Shown piece by piece: positions 8,449 through 14,070 of a stretch of 14,070 bases of DNA (position 1 is its first letter; every line of letters starts with the position of its first letter). Location: contig VSOC01000064.1 in the NCBI GenBank assembly GCA_009774615.1, positions 6,984 to 21,053 on the forward strand, in the 5' to 3' direction. This DNA is from Lachnospiraceae bacterium (lineage in GTDB: Bacteria > Bacillota > Clostridia > Lachnospirales > Lachnospiraceae). The notes beneath the pieces are model-generated. The model did not search any database and was not told the origin of the DNA. It saw nothing but the letters and a program-made list of their open reading frames with translations. A program made the position numbers and the translations under genes.

Positions 8449-8739
8449 TTACTTTTTCCGTGACAGTTTTCTGGATAACAGACGCAGGGTTTCCAGCTTC
8501 TTTTTATCACTTTCGGATAAGTGCCCGGTCAGGATTTCCGCGATAACGGCGGTTTCCTGGTCGGAAAACTGAATTCCCTGTTTCATGGTTTCCTGGTTTA
8601 ATTCCATAAAGGCACCGAGAAGTTCATTTTTGGGCATGTGGGCAATGCGGTTGGAGAAAGAAACCAGGAGATCGAGTTTTTTTGGGTCCATGCCCTTTAA
8701 GCGAGGGTCATTTCTCCAGGATGTTTGTGTTTGTTCCAT
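8449..8739 (-). CDS. Small hypothetical protein, 96 aa
   Basis: I do not recognise a family or function. The protein is predicted cytoplasmic, has no signal peptide or membrane segment, and is mostly helical with a basic C-terminus ending in Lys-rich LSRKLSRKK. The C-terminal LSESDKKKLETLRLLSRKL (74-92) has the same spacing of key residues (LS-x6-LE) as the end of the upstream gene product. It lies 85 bases downstream of that gene on the same strand, so the two are probably one operon. The ribosome binding site is weak (AAAGG about 13 bases upstream, or TAGG nearer). Coding status is supported by an open frame, protein-like composition and co-orientation; the + strand ORF opposite it looks spurious. 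Confidence 0.75.
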   Translation of the reverse strand: MEQTQTSWRNDPRLKGMDPKKLDLLVSFSNRIAHMPKNELLGAFMELNQETMKQGIQFSDQETAVIAEILTGHLSESDKKKLETLRLLSRKLSRKK

Positions 8740-8824
8740 AGTTTACCTAACCTTTCTATGTAAAATAAAGTAGAATAAAAGCTTTTGTCGGAGTTTCGAT
8801 TTTTATTTTTGCTGGTTTTTGCTG

Positions 8825-9295
8825 TCAGGTAAAAGCCTGCAGCGACTGCATCATCAGCTGGATATTTTCCAGACGGGACTGCTGTTCCGGGGAGAGGATG
8901 TTTTTCAGCTTTTCCAGCATCAGGGAAGGCGAGGAGGTATTGTTTTCCTGTACAGGTGCGGTTTCCTGGTAGTTTCTGCGCAGCTGGAAGCCCTGGATCA
9001 GGTTAATTAATACATCGAAGAGATCCTGTTCCTGCTTTGTGCCGTAGGGCTTCATGGCATTTAACATTTCTATCGGGGAGATTTTATCCTGTTCTACGGA
9101 ACAAATCCCCATCTCACCTTCCGGCCCTTCCTGGAATAATTCCATCGTGCGCATCAGTTCATTGCCTTTAACTAAAAGAGAGAGAAATTTCTGCTGGGAA
9201 ACATGGACGTAGGGCAGTGCCGCCTTAATCATCTGTAAATGGTGATCACCGATAAGATAATCCAGTTCGGTAAACTTTAATTCATCTCTTTCCAT
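8825..9295 (-). CDS. Hypothetical protein, 156 aa
   Basis: I do not recognise a family or function. It is soluble and helix-rich, with no signal peptide. The N-terminal half contains an acidic/hydrophobic helical region (residues 1-50), the middle part a repeated Leu/Ile pattern (LINLIQGFQL), then a Ser/Asn/Glu-rich linker, then a C-terminal helix beginning LSPEQQSRLE (about 134). Start choice: the ATG at 9295 is preceded at 4 bases by GGAGG, whereas the in-frame ATG at 9316, which would add seven residues, has no good ribosome binding site; the longer form is possible. It is the first gene of a probable two-gene minus-strand operon and is divergent from the 45-aa gene at 9477. An association with sporulation or regulation would be guesswork. 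Confidence 0.75.
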   Translation of the reverse strand: MERDELKFTELDYLIGDHHLQMIKAALPYVHVSQQKFLSLLVKGNELMRTMELFQEGPEGEMGICSVEQDKISPIEMLNAMKPYGTKQEQDLFDVLINLIQGFQLRRNYQETAPVQENNTSSPSLMLEKLKNILSPEQQSRLENIQLMMQSLQAFT

Positions 9296-9340
9296 TCTTC
9301 CTCCATCTTCGTTCATTTGCTGCTGTCTGCAGATCCTTTA

Positions 9341-9366
9341 GCTGCTGTTCACAAATTCGCAGCAAC
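9341..9366 (-). repeat. Inverted dispersed copy of the GTTGCTG hairpin repeat
   Basis: Read on the minus strand, this 26-base segment matches 3556-3581 at 21 of 26 positions, with GTTGCTG at one end and CAGCAGC at the other. The arms pair over 7 bp (one G-T pair), although both have changed relative to the first copy, so the hairpin is retained. It lies in the divergent promoter region, in the 5' leader of the minus-strand operon. Confidence 0.6.
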
Positions 9367-9418
9367 GATCCCTTACAGCCGCAATGATTTTCTTTGCTTC
9401 TATATATATGGCTGATGT

Positions 9419-9446
9419 ACGGGATTTATGTCTTATGCATATGATA
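9419..9446 (+). promoter_or_regulatory. Sigma-K-like promoter of the 45-aa gene
   Basis: AC at 9419-9420, a 17-base spacer and CATATGATA at 9438-9446 fit the sigma-K consensus as I recall it (AC, about 16-17 bases, CATAnnnTA), with a full match at the -10. The -10 ends 30 bases before the ATG. No good TTGACA-like -35 is found at 16-18 bases from the alternative TATGAT. The mirrored promoter of the Cys-rich gene has the same geometry. This is an inference from consensus only. Confidence 0.4.
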
Positions 9447-9476
9447 AAATGTACCCTCAAAAAGGAGGATGTTTTT

Positions 9477-9614
9477 ATGGTGTATACAAAGCTGATTATC
9501 GACGGCAATGCGGTCTATGAAATAGATGAGGAATGTATAATGCAGCGCAGAAAGCAGTTAGAAGAAATGGAACGCCAGAAAAAAGCAGGTACGAAAAACC
9601 AGCAGCAAAAGTAA
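9477..9614 (+). CDS. Very small charged protein, 45 aa
   Basis: A 45-residue protein of unknown function. The first 15 residues look like a short beta pair (VYTKLIIDGNAVYEI). The rest is a charged helix rich in Glu, Lys, Arg and Gln (about 17-45) with a Gln/Lys tail, possibly a coiled coil. The start at 9477 is chosen because AAAGGAGG (9461-9468) lies eight bases upstream, an ideal ribosome binding site; the longer frame from 9384 lacks one. The gene ends before a bidirectional terminator at 9668-9699, so it is monocistronic. The sigma-K-like promoter suggests late sporulation expression, but nothing in the protein itself shows a spore role. Confidence 0.75.
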   Translation: MVYTKLIIDGNAVYEIDEECIMQRRKQLEEMERQKKAGTKNQQQK

Positions 9615-9667
9615 ACAGGGAAATCCTGAACAAGAGAACAGCAAAACAGAAAAAAGTAAATAAAGAA

Positions 9668-9699
9668 AAAAGGGCATTCCCAAATGAGGATGCCCTTTT
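9668..9699 (+). terminator. Bidirectional intrinsic terminator between convergent small genes
   Basis: AAAAGGGCAT (9668-9677) pairs with ATGCCCTTTT (9690-9699); two further C-G pairs extend the stem past a bulged T, leaving a 7-nt loop. On the + strand it ends in TTTTCT. On the - strand it is followed by TTTTTTC and a T-rich stretch, so it should stop transcripts from the 45-aa gene and, more strongly, from the Cys-rich gene. Confidence 0.8.
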
Positions 9700-9710
9700 C
9701 TCGGATGTGC

Positions 9711-9782
9711 GGGTTTCAAGGTCAAAAATCCATCAGGTAAGCAAGCATTTGTCAGATTTTTTTAGTTTTGACCTTTTAACCC
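9711..9782. repeat. 72-bp element with 17-bp imperfect terminal inverted repeats
   Basis: GGGTTTCAAGGTCAAAA (9711-9727) and TTTTGACCTTTTAACCC (9766-9782) are inverted repeats with 15 of 17 positions matching; the inner 10 bases are perfect. The 38-base centre contains no ORF. The element lies between the terminator and the Cys-rich gene stop. A MITE-like remnant or a structured 3' end of the Cys-rich gene transcript are both possible; no clear target-site duplication is seen. Confidence 0.5.
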
Positions 9783-9795
9783 TGCGTGCACGGGA

Positions 9796-10035
9796 TTAGC
9801 AGAAGAAACGTCCGCCGCCGCAGCAGCACAGAAGAATGAGAATCCAGCAGATATCTCCTCCAAAACCAAAACTGCATCCGCAGTTGCAGCTATTGTCGAA
9901 GCATCCGTTGCTGCATCCGCCGTTGCCGCCGCAGCAGCACAGGATTAAGATAAGGAAAATCAGATTCGAACAATTTCCTCCGCCTGTCTGGCATTCGCAC
10001 CCACAACCACAGTTTGTTGCCGCTACATCACTCAT
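9796..10035 (-). CDS. Cys/Gly-rich small protein (high-cysteine, putative spore-surface type)
   Basis: A 79-aa protein with 18 cysteines and 17 glycines. It contains a near-duplicated block: a hydrophobic run followed by CCCGG (NLIFLILILCCCGGNGG and DICWILILLCCCGGG), separated by a Cys/Asn/Gly-rich spacer of about 20 residues. Similar Clostridia proteins are annotated as 'chorion class high-cysteine' proteins, which is only a name. The alternating Cys-Gly and Cys-triplet pattern suggests disulfide-crosslinked assembly or metal binding. Its hydrophobic pieces are long enough to touch a membrane or to self-associate. Start is well supported: GGAGG seven bases upstream of the ATG. It is convergent with the 45-aa gene and divergent from the MATE gene. 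The sigma-K-like -10 at 10067-10075 makes a spore coat/exosporium role plausible but unproven. Confidence 0.85.
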   Translation of the reverse strand: MSDVAATNCGCGCECQTGGGNCSNLIFLILILCCCGGNGGCSNGCFDNSCNCGCSFGFGGDICWILILLCCCGGGRFFC

Positions 10036-10066
10036 GTTAAATCCTCCAAAAATTTTCTTTACACTC

Positions 10067-10095
10067 CATCATATGAACACCGGCTTGCCATAGTT
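10067..10095 (-). promoter_or_regulatory. Sigma-K-like promoter of the Cys-rich gene
   Basis: On the minus strand: AAC (10095-10093), a 17-base spacer and CATATGATG (10075-10067). It differs from the CATAnnnTA consensus only at the last base and repeats the CATATGAT of the 9438 promoter with the same AC-N17 spacing. The -10 ends 31 bases before the ATG (30 for the 45-aa gene). Confidence 0.35.
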
Positions 10096-10140
10096 TCCTT
10101 GATTTCAAAAAAGATTCAAAAAAGTTTTTTACTTCTTTCC

Positions 10141-10169
10141 TTGTGTTCTTTCGGCAGGCGTGTTAGAAT
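10141..10169 (+). promoter_or_regulatory. Vegetative-type promoter of the MATE transporter gene
   Basis: TTGTGT (10141-10146), a 17-base spacer and TAGAAT (10164-10169), preceded by a T to give TTAGAAT, form a good sigma-A-like promoter. A partly symmetric stretch lies just downstream (GTAC, CTGCAG, then GTAC, about 10182-10198) and could be an operator for a drug-responsive regulator, but this is not demonstrated. About 88 bases separate the -10 from the ATG. Confidence 0.5.
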
Positions 10170-10257
10170 CATAGGATAGAAGTACCTGCAGCATGTACGG
10201 GTATCTGGTTGTGTAAAGGATTTGTGATAGAAAAGTGATAGAAAAGGACAGGATGAT

Positions 10258-11631
10258 ATGACAAACAATGAAGATAAAATTGAATTATTTGAGCGAAAAC
10301 CCATTCCCCAGGCCGTGGCGCAGCTGGCTGTGCCTACGATATTAAGTTCCCTGGTTATGGTGCTTTACAATATGGCGGACACTTATTTTGTCGGGATGTT
10401 AAATGATCCTGTGCAGAATGCCGCCGTAACCCTGGCTGCACCGGTTCTTCTGGCCTTTAATGCCGTAAATAATCTTTTTGGCGTGGGAAGTTCCAGTATG
10501 ATGAGCCGGGCGCTGGGAAGACGGGATTATGAAGCCGTACAGAAAAGCTCGGCATTCGGGTTTTACTGTGCGCTGTTTTGTTCACTTTTGTTTTCCTTTT
10601 TATGCATGGTTTTCCGCTCGCCCCTGCTGCAGCTTCTGGGTGCGGATGTCCATACCGTCAGCGCAACGAACGATTACCTTCAGTGGACGGTGATCTGCGG
10701 CGCGGCTCCTGCGATATTAAACGTCGTTATGGCCTATATGGTGCGTTCAGAAGGGGCTTCCCTTCATGCCAGCTTGGGAACCATGAGTGGATGCCTGTTA
10801 AATATTGTTTTAGATCCCATCTTTATTCTCCCCTGGGGACTGAATATGGGAGCGGCCGGGGCAGGGCTGGCGACGTTTATATCCAACGGTGTTGCCTGCC
10901 TGTATTTCTTTGTCCTGGTTTATAGCAAGAGAAAAGAAACCTGTGTCTGCTTTAATCCCAGGAAATTCGGCTGGGAAAAGGCCATTGTCCTTGGGGTGTG
11001 CGGCGTGGGAATTCCGGCTTCCATCCAAAACCTTCTTAATGTTACCGGGATGACCATATTAAATAACTTTACTTCGGCCTATCAGGCGGATGCCGTGGCG
11101 GCGATGGGCATTGCCCAGAAAATCAATATGCTTCCCCTGCAGATTGCCCTTGGTTTTTCCCAGGGAATTATGCCGTTAATCAGCTATAATTATTCCAGCA
11201 GGAACGATAAGCGGATGAAGGATTCTCTTCTTTTTGTACTGAAAACCTTGATTCCCTGTATGCTCCTTGTTTCGGTTGTCTACTATCTGGGAGCGGGGGC
11301 GCTTATCGGGGCATTTATGAAGAATCCTTCCATTATTGCCTATGGAACACAGTTTCTGCGCGGTTTTTGCCTGGGGCTTCCGTTCCTCTGCATGGATTTT
11401 GTGGCCGTGGGGGTATTTCAGGCGATTGGGCTGGGTTCAGCCGCCTTTATCTTTGCCATTCTGCGAAAAATTGTGCTGGAAATCCCGGCACTGTATGTGC
11501 TGAATTATTTCTTCCCGCTCTATGGATTATCCTATTCGCAGTTTGCTGCAGAATTTGTCTTATCCATCGCTGCAGTGTGGATGCTGGCAAGAATTTTCAG
11601 AAAATTACAGAGCCAGCCAAAAACGGTTTAA
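10258..11631 (+). CDS. MATE family efflux transporter
   Basis: A multidrug and toxic compound extrusion antiporter (457 aa), a typical length. The N-terminal PIPQAVAQLAVPTILSSLV followed by MADTYFVG is the characteristic first-helix signature of the MepA/NorM-like branch. About twelve membrane helices are visible as two six-helix halves; the second half begins near VCGVGIPASIQNLLNV, which mirrors the start of the first. A positively charged loop (YSKRKETC) separates the halves. The ribosome binding site AAAAGGA lies about nine bases before the ATG. The gene is monocistronic: its promoter is at 10141 and the next gene has its own promoter and a long leader. The direction is export of cationic or amphipathic compounds in exchange for Na+ or H+. 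The substrate and the coupling ion cannot be assigned from sequence alone. Confidence 0.92.
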   Translation: MTNNEDKIELFERKPIPQAVAQLAVPTILSSLVMVLYNMADTYFVGMLNDPVQNAAVTLAAPVLLAFNAVNNLFGVGSSSMMSRALGRRDYEAVQKSSAFGFYCALFCSLLFSFLCMVFRSPLLQLLGADVHTVSATNDYLQWTVICGAAPAILNVVMAYMVRSEGASLHASLGTMSGCLLNIVLDPIFILPWGLNMGAAGAGLATFISNGVACLYFFVLVYSKRKETCVCFNPRKFGWEKAIVLGVCGVGIPASIQNLLNVTGMTILNNFTSAYQADAVAAMGIAQKINMLPLQIALGFSQGIMPLISYNYSSRNDKRMKDSLLFVLKTLIPCMLLVSVVYYLGAGALIGAFMKNPSIIAYGTQFLRGFCLGLPFLCMDFVAVGVFQAIGLGSAAFIFAILRKIVLEIPALYVLNYFFPLYGLSYSQFAAEFVLSIAAVWMLARIFRKLQSQPKTV

Positions 11632-11740
11632 GTTTTCGGAAAAACAAGCTTTGTTTGATGGACGAATGCTCGAATAAAACGACAGAAAATAAAGAGGAAA
11701 GAAAAAAGGGAAAATTGTACAAGAGATTTAACAATTGTGC

Positions 11741-11786
11741 AACACATTTTAATAATTTGGTAATTCCATTTTTGGGAAAATGTGTT
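11741..11786. promoter_or_regulatory. Perfect 10-bp inverted repeat over the VanW gene promoter (putative operator)
   Basis: AACACATTTT (11741-11750) and AAAATGTGTT (11777-11786) are exact inverted repeats separated by 26 bases. The right arm overlaps the extended -10 of the promoter by its last few bases. Such a geometry fits a repressor or activator site, or an AT-rich hairpin in an upstream transcript end. The function is inferred. Confidence 0.4.
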
Positions 11787-11796
11787 ATACTATAAT
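11783..11796 (+). promoter_or_regulatory. Extended -10 promoter of the VanW-family gene
   Basis: TGTTATACT (11783-11791) is a TG-N-TATACT extended -10, overlapping a perfect TATAAT (11791-11796). The only -35 candidate at suitable spacing is poor (TTCCAT, 11764-11769, 16-base spacer), as is common with extended -10 promoters. Transcription would begin near 11800 and leave a leader of about 150 bases. Confidence 0.5.
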
Positions 11797-11951
11797 GCGG
11801 TGAAGCTTGCCGGATTATGTTCTTTTATGCTGCCGGCGAAACAACACCGGAAATGAAACAACCATAAGTGCAGAAAATCGGTTACGGATATGGAGATCAG
11901 AAACAGAAATCTGTGCTTATGTAAATATATAGGGATGACAGGTGATGGAAA

Positions 11952-13997
11952 ATGATGAATGATTATGAAAGAGGCCGCGCATCTTCCGGCCAGGGCAGCT
12001 CAAGAAGCAGGAATTCCCGAAGTTCTGCTTCTTACAGCAGGAACGGACACAGTTCAGGGACGACAGGAAGGACAGGCAGTTCTTCCCACAGCACAGGTTC
12101 AAGGGGGAGGAGTACAAGGAGCAGTTCTTCATCCTCACACCGTTCATCGCAGGGGCGTTCATCTTACCGCTCGAGCAGCGGATACGGGAGAAGCGGATAT
12201 AATAAAAGAAGAAATCACCGCAGGAGAAATTCTTCAAATATCTGGTGGTACAGCATAATCGGCCTGGTGGCCGTCGTTGCTGTGGTATCCGTAATCTGGG
12301 GTACTTTGGAAAAGAAAAAAAGAGATGCCGAGAAGACAACCGAATTTATCGAAGAAACCACAACGGTTCCGGAAACCGAACTGGAAAAGACGGTTATGGT
12401 GGATAATATCGTGATTACCGGAATGAGCCGTGATGTTGCAAAAGCTGCTATTTTACAGGAATATCCATGGGCGATGACCGTGCAGAACGGCGAAGAAACC
12501 TATTCGGTGACAAATTTAATGGAAGCTAAGGTCGATGCGCTTCTGGATGAAATATATACAGGGGAGCCGAAAGAAAGCTACACCCTTGATACCCACGGGC
12601 TGGAAGAAGCCGCTGCAGCCGAGGCAAAAGCCGCGGCGGATCTCTGGGATAAAAAGGCGAAGAACGGTTCCATATCTTCTTTTGATGAAGACGCCAATAA
12701 ATTTGTCTTTACCGGGGCGGAGATGGGAAGTGCTGTAGATCAGGAAAAGCTGGCGGCGGACATCTTAGCTGCTCTGGAGAAAAAAGAGTTTGATCAGGTG
12801 ATTCCGGTGACGACAACCGAAGTGCATCCGGAGTTTGACGAGGAAACCGCAAAGGAAAAATATAAAACCGTCAGTACCTTTACCACGAATTCTACGGCAA
12901 ACAGCAAGAGGAATACCAACTTAAAGCTGGCCTGCCGGGCGATTAACGGCACGGTGCTTCAGCCCGGCGAGGAGTTTTCCTTTAATACGGTAGTAGGGCA
13001 GAGAACCGAAGAAAAGGGCTATCAGCCGGCCGGTGCCTACAGTAACGGTGAAGTGGTGCAGGAGATCGGCGGCGGTGTGTGCCAGGTTTCCACCACGCTG
13101 TACAATGCCGTGCTGCGGGCCGGATTAAAAACTACAACCCGACGTTCCCACACCTACGAACCGTCCTATGTCACACCGGGAATGGATGCAACCGTAAGCT
13201 ATGGCGGACCGGATTACAAGTTTGTGAATAACTCTTCCACGGCCATCGGCATCCGGGCCAGCTACTCCGATCAGGTAGTAACCGTGTCCATCTATGCCGT
13301 ACCCATCCTGGAAGAAGGTGTAAAATATACCTTAAAATCGACGAAGATTAAAGATACCGATGTTCCTCCGCCAACCTACGAAGAAGATATGACCCTTCTT
13401 CCGGAGGTGGAGAAAGTAAAGAGTGAGGGAAGCCAGGGAAGTTACTGGGAAACCCGTCTGGTGATCACCAAAGATGGAGAAACCATCAGCGATGAAGTGG
13501 ATCATAACACAACTTACAAGGGACATGCCCCGGTAATCTTAAGAAATACCTCCGGTGTCGTTATACCTCCGGAAAATGTCGAACTTCCTACAGAAACACC
13601 GATTGCCTCCGAAGGCGCAGCCGACGGTTTTGCTAATGCACCGATCGAAGTGCCGCAGCCGGGAGAAGCTACAAATCCGACAGGATCTTCCACAAGTCCG
13701 ACAGGTTCGACGACTTCTTCAGGGAATACCAACCGGCCCGAAGCCAGCCGCCCGGAGAGCAGCACAGAGGCTTCCAGACCGGCAGAAACCTCAAGGCCGG
13801 CAGAGCCGACCAGGCCAGCCGAAACCTCCAGGCCGGCAGAGAGCACCACCTCTGCGCCGTCGGTTCCCTCCGGACCAACCGCGCCGCCTGCACCGAATAC
13901 TCCTGGCGGGGCAGTATCCCCCGGTGAAAACGGTCCCGGCTACGGCGGCCCGGGAAACCCGGCAGAGATAGTGGCACCGAATCCGTTGGGGGCGTAA
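11952..13997 (+). CDS. VanW-family cell-wall-associated protein, membrane anchored
   Basis: 681 aa in the ATG-11952 numbering; ATG 11955 is equally possible (AGGTGAT at 11940-11946). Order: a Ser/Arg/Gly/Tyr low-complexity basic tail (about 8-95), one membrane helix (about 97-118), an extracellular putative peptidoglycan-binding region (about 140-305), and the VanW domain (about 310-445) with the signature GGGVCQVSTTLYNAV (373-387, Cys377). A G5-like beta segment follows (about 450-540), then a Pro/Ser/Thr-rich tail (about 545-681) with RPAE repeats. VanW is named after the vancomycin-resistance accessory protein. Its role is unknown, so no resistance claim is made. The N-terminus is expected in the cytoplasm and the rest in the wall; no LPXTG motif is present. 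The Cys in the VanW signature may matter for disulfide or catalytic chemistry. The gene is followed by a strong terminator, so it is monocistronic. Confidence 0.9.
   Translation: MMNDYERGRASSGQGSSRSRNSRSSASYSRNGHSSGTTGRTGSSSHSTGSRGRSTRSSSSSSHRSSQGRSSYRSSSGYGRSGYNKRRNHRRRNSSNIWWYSIIGLVAVVAVVSVIWGTLEKKKRDAEKTTEFIEETTTVPETELEKTVMVDNIVITGMSRDVAKAAILQEYPWAMTVQNGEETYSVTNLMEAKVDALLDEIYTGEPKESYTLDTHGLEEAAAAEAKAAADLWDKKAKNGSISSFDEDANKFVFTGAEMGSAVDQEKLAADILAALEKKEFDQVIPVTTTEVHPEFDEETAKEKYKTVSTFTTNSTANSKRNTNLKLACRAINGTVLQPGEEFSFNTVVGQRTEEKGYQPAGAYSNGEVVQEIGGGVCQVSTTLYNAVLRAGLKTTTRRSHTYEPSYVTPGMDATVSYGGPDYKFVNNSSTAIGIRASYSDQVVTVSIYAVPILEEGVKYTLKSTKIKDTDVPPPTYEEDMTLLPEVEKVKSEGSQGSYWETRLVITKDGETISDEVDHNTTYKGHAPVILRNTSGVVIPPENVELPTETPIASEGAADGFANAPIEVPQPGEATNPTGSSTSPTGSTTSSGNTNRPEASRPESSTEASRPAETSRPAEPTRPAETSRPAESTTSAPSVPSGPTAPPAPNTPGGAVSPGENGPGYGGPGNPAEIVAPNPLGA
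13776..13847 (+). repeat. Four 18-bp tandem repeats encoding RPAE hexapeptides
   Basis: Units at 13776-13793, 13794-13811, 13812-13829 and 13830-13847 encode RPAETS, RPAEPT, RPAETS and RPAEST. The units are close in nucleotide sequence, so copy number could vary between strains by slipped replication. The region lies in the Pro/Thr/Ser wall-spanning tail of the VanW protein. Confidence 0.75.
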
Positions 13998-14024
13998 AAA
14001 AAGGAAATAGATTCAGTTCATAAG

Positions 14025-14060
14025 AAAAAGCGATCCATTGTAGAAAGGGATCGCTTTTTT
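14025..14060 (+). terminator. Intrinsic terminator after the VanW gene
   Basis: AAAAAGCGATCC (14025-14036) and GGATCGCTTTTT (14048-14059) form a perfect 12-bp stem with an 11-nt loop and a run of six T at 14055-14060. It lies 28 bases after the VanW stop. The 5' A-run would also let it work on the minus strand. Confidence 0.9.
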
Positions 14061-14070
14061 ACAAAGAAGG

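Larger units (their letters stand above)
11632..11951 (+). other. 320-base gap with promoter and ~150-base leader; no gene
   Basis: Apart from the promoter and inverted repeat, the gap has no supportable ORF. After the MATE stop there is only a weak hairpin (AAACAA/TTGTTT, about 11643-11657), not a convincing terminator. The leader after about 11800 contains short competing stems built from GCCGG and CCGG blocks (about 11808-11855). No known riboswitch class is recognised. Confidence 0.4.

Noticed and set aside
9384..9476. Longer N-terminus for the 45-aa protein
   Set aside because: The extension has no ribosome binding site and overlaps the promoter-like region; AAAGGAGG at 9461-9468 clearly points to 9477.
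9533..9799. 88-aa + strand ORF overlapping the 45-aa gene
   Set aside because: No ribosome binding site at its start; it runs through the terminator and the inverted repeat; composition looks non-coding.
11797..11951. Riboswitch in the VanW leader
   Set aside because: Short GCCGG/CCGG pairings only; no conserved core of a known riboswitch class could be recognised.

Overview
The window reads as a chromosomal segment of a low-to-mid GC anaerobic Firmicute (Bacillota), most likely a Clostridia member of the Lachnospiraceae type. This is inferred from the gene content: a Lachnospiraceae-style LTA-synthase-like sulfatase, a VanW-family wall protein, a tiny Cys/Gly-rich protein, strong AGGAGG-type ribosome binding sites and TTG/ATG starts. 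No rRNA, tRNA, CRISPR array, transposase or phage gene is visible.

Left part (1-6449, + strand). Two translationally coupled ABC exporter half-transporters overlap by 10 bases. Their motifs show a heterodimer with one degenerate and one consensus ATP site: the first subunit has Asp in place of the catalytic Walker B Glu, and the second has LSIGQ in place of LSGGQ. A 207-base gap carries a short hairpin-like tandem repeat array. It is followed by clpS and clpA, the N-degron adaptor and its AAA+ unfoldase, which keeps an IGF loop for ClpP docking.

Middle (6450-9616). A polytopic membrane protein with an extracellular LtaS/MdoB-type sulfatase domain probably starts at an unusual TTG. It converges on two minus-strand genes of unknown function that may be an operon and share a C-terminal helical motif. 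Copies of the repeat from the left intergenic region recur between the convergent genes (8417-8446) and, inverted, in the divergent promoter region (9341-9366). So three intergenic regions of this window hold one dispersed element.

Small-gene island (9419-10095). A 45-residue charged protein (+) and a 79-residue protein with 18 cysteines (-) converge on a shared bidirectional terminator and a 17-base inverted repeat. Both have upstream sequences of the form AC-N17-CATATGAT at almost the same distance from the start codon (30 and 31 bases). This resembles a sigma-K (late mother-cell sporulation) promoter. I infer, without proof, that the two are co-expressed during sporulation and may be spore-surface components. 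This is the most interesting part of the window.

Right part (10141-14070, + strand). A MATE-family efflux transporter has its own promoter. It is followed by a monocistronic VanW-family protein with a long leader, an extended -10 promoter flanked by a perfect 10-base inverted repeat, a Ser/Arg-rich cytoplasmic tail, one membrane anchor, a wall-facing VanW domain and a repetitive Pro/Thr/Ser tail. A strong intrinsic terminator closes the window. Much of the segment concerns the cell envelope: two exporters, an envelope polymer enzyme and a wall-associated protein. The Clp pair adds protein quality control.
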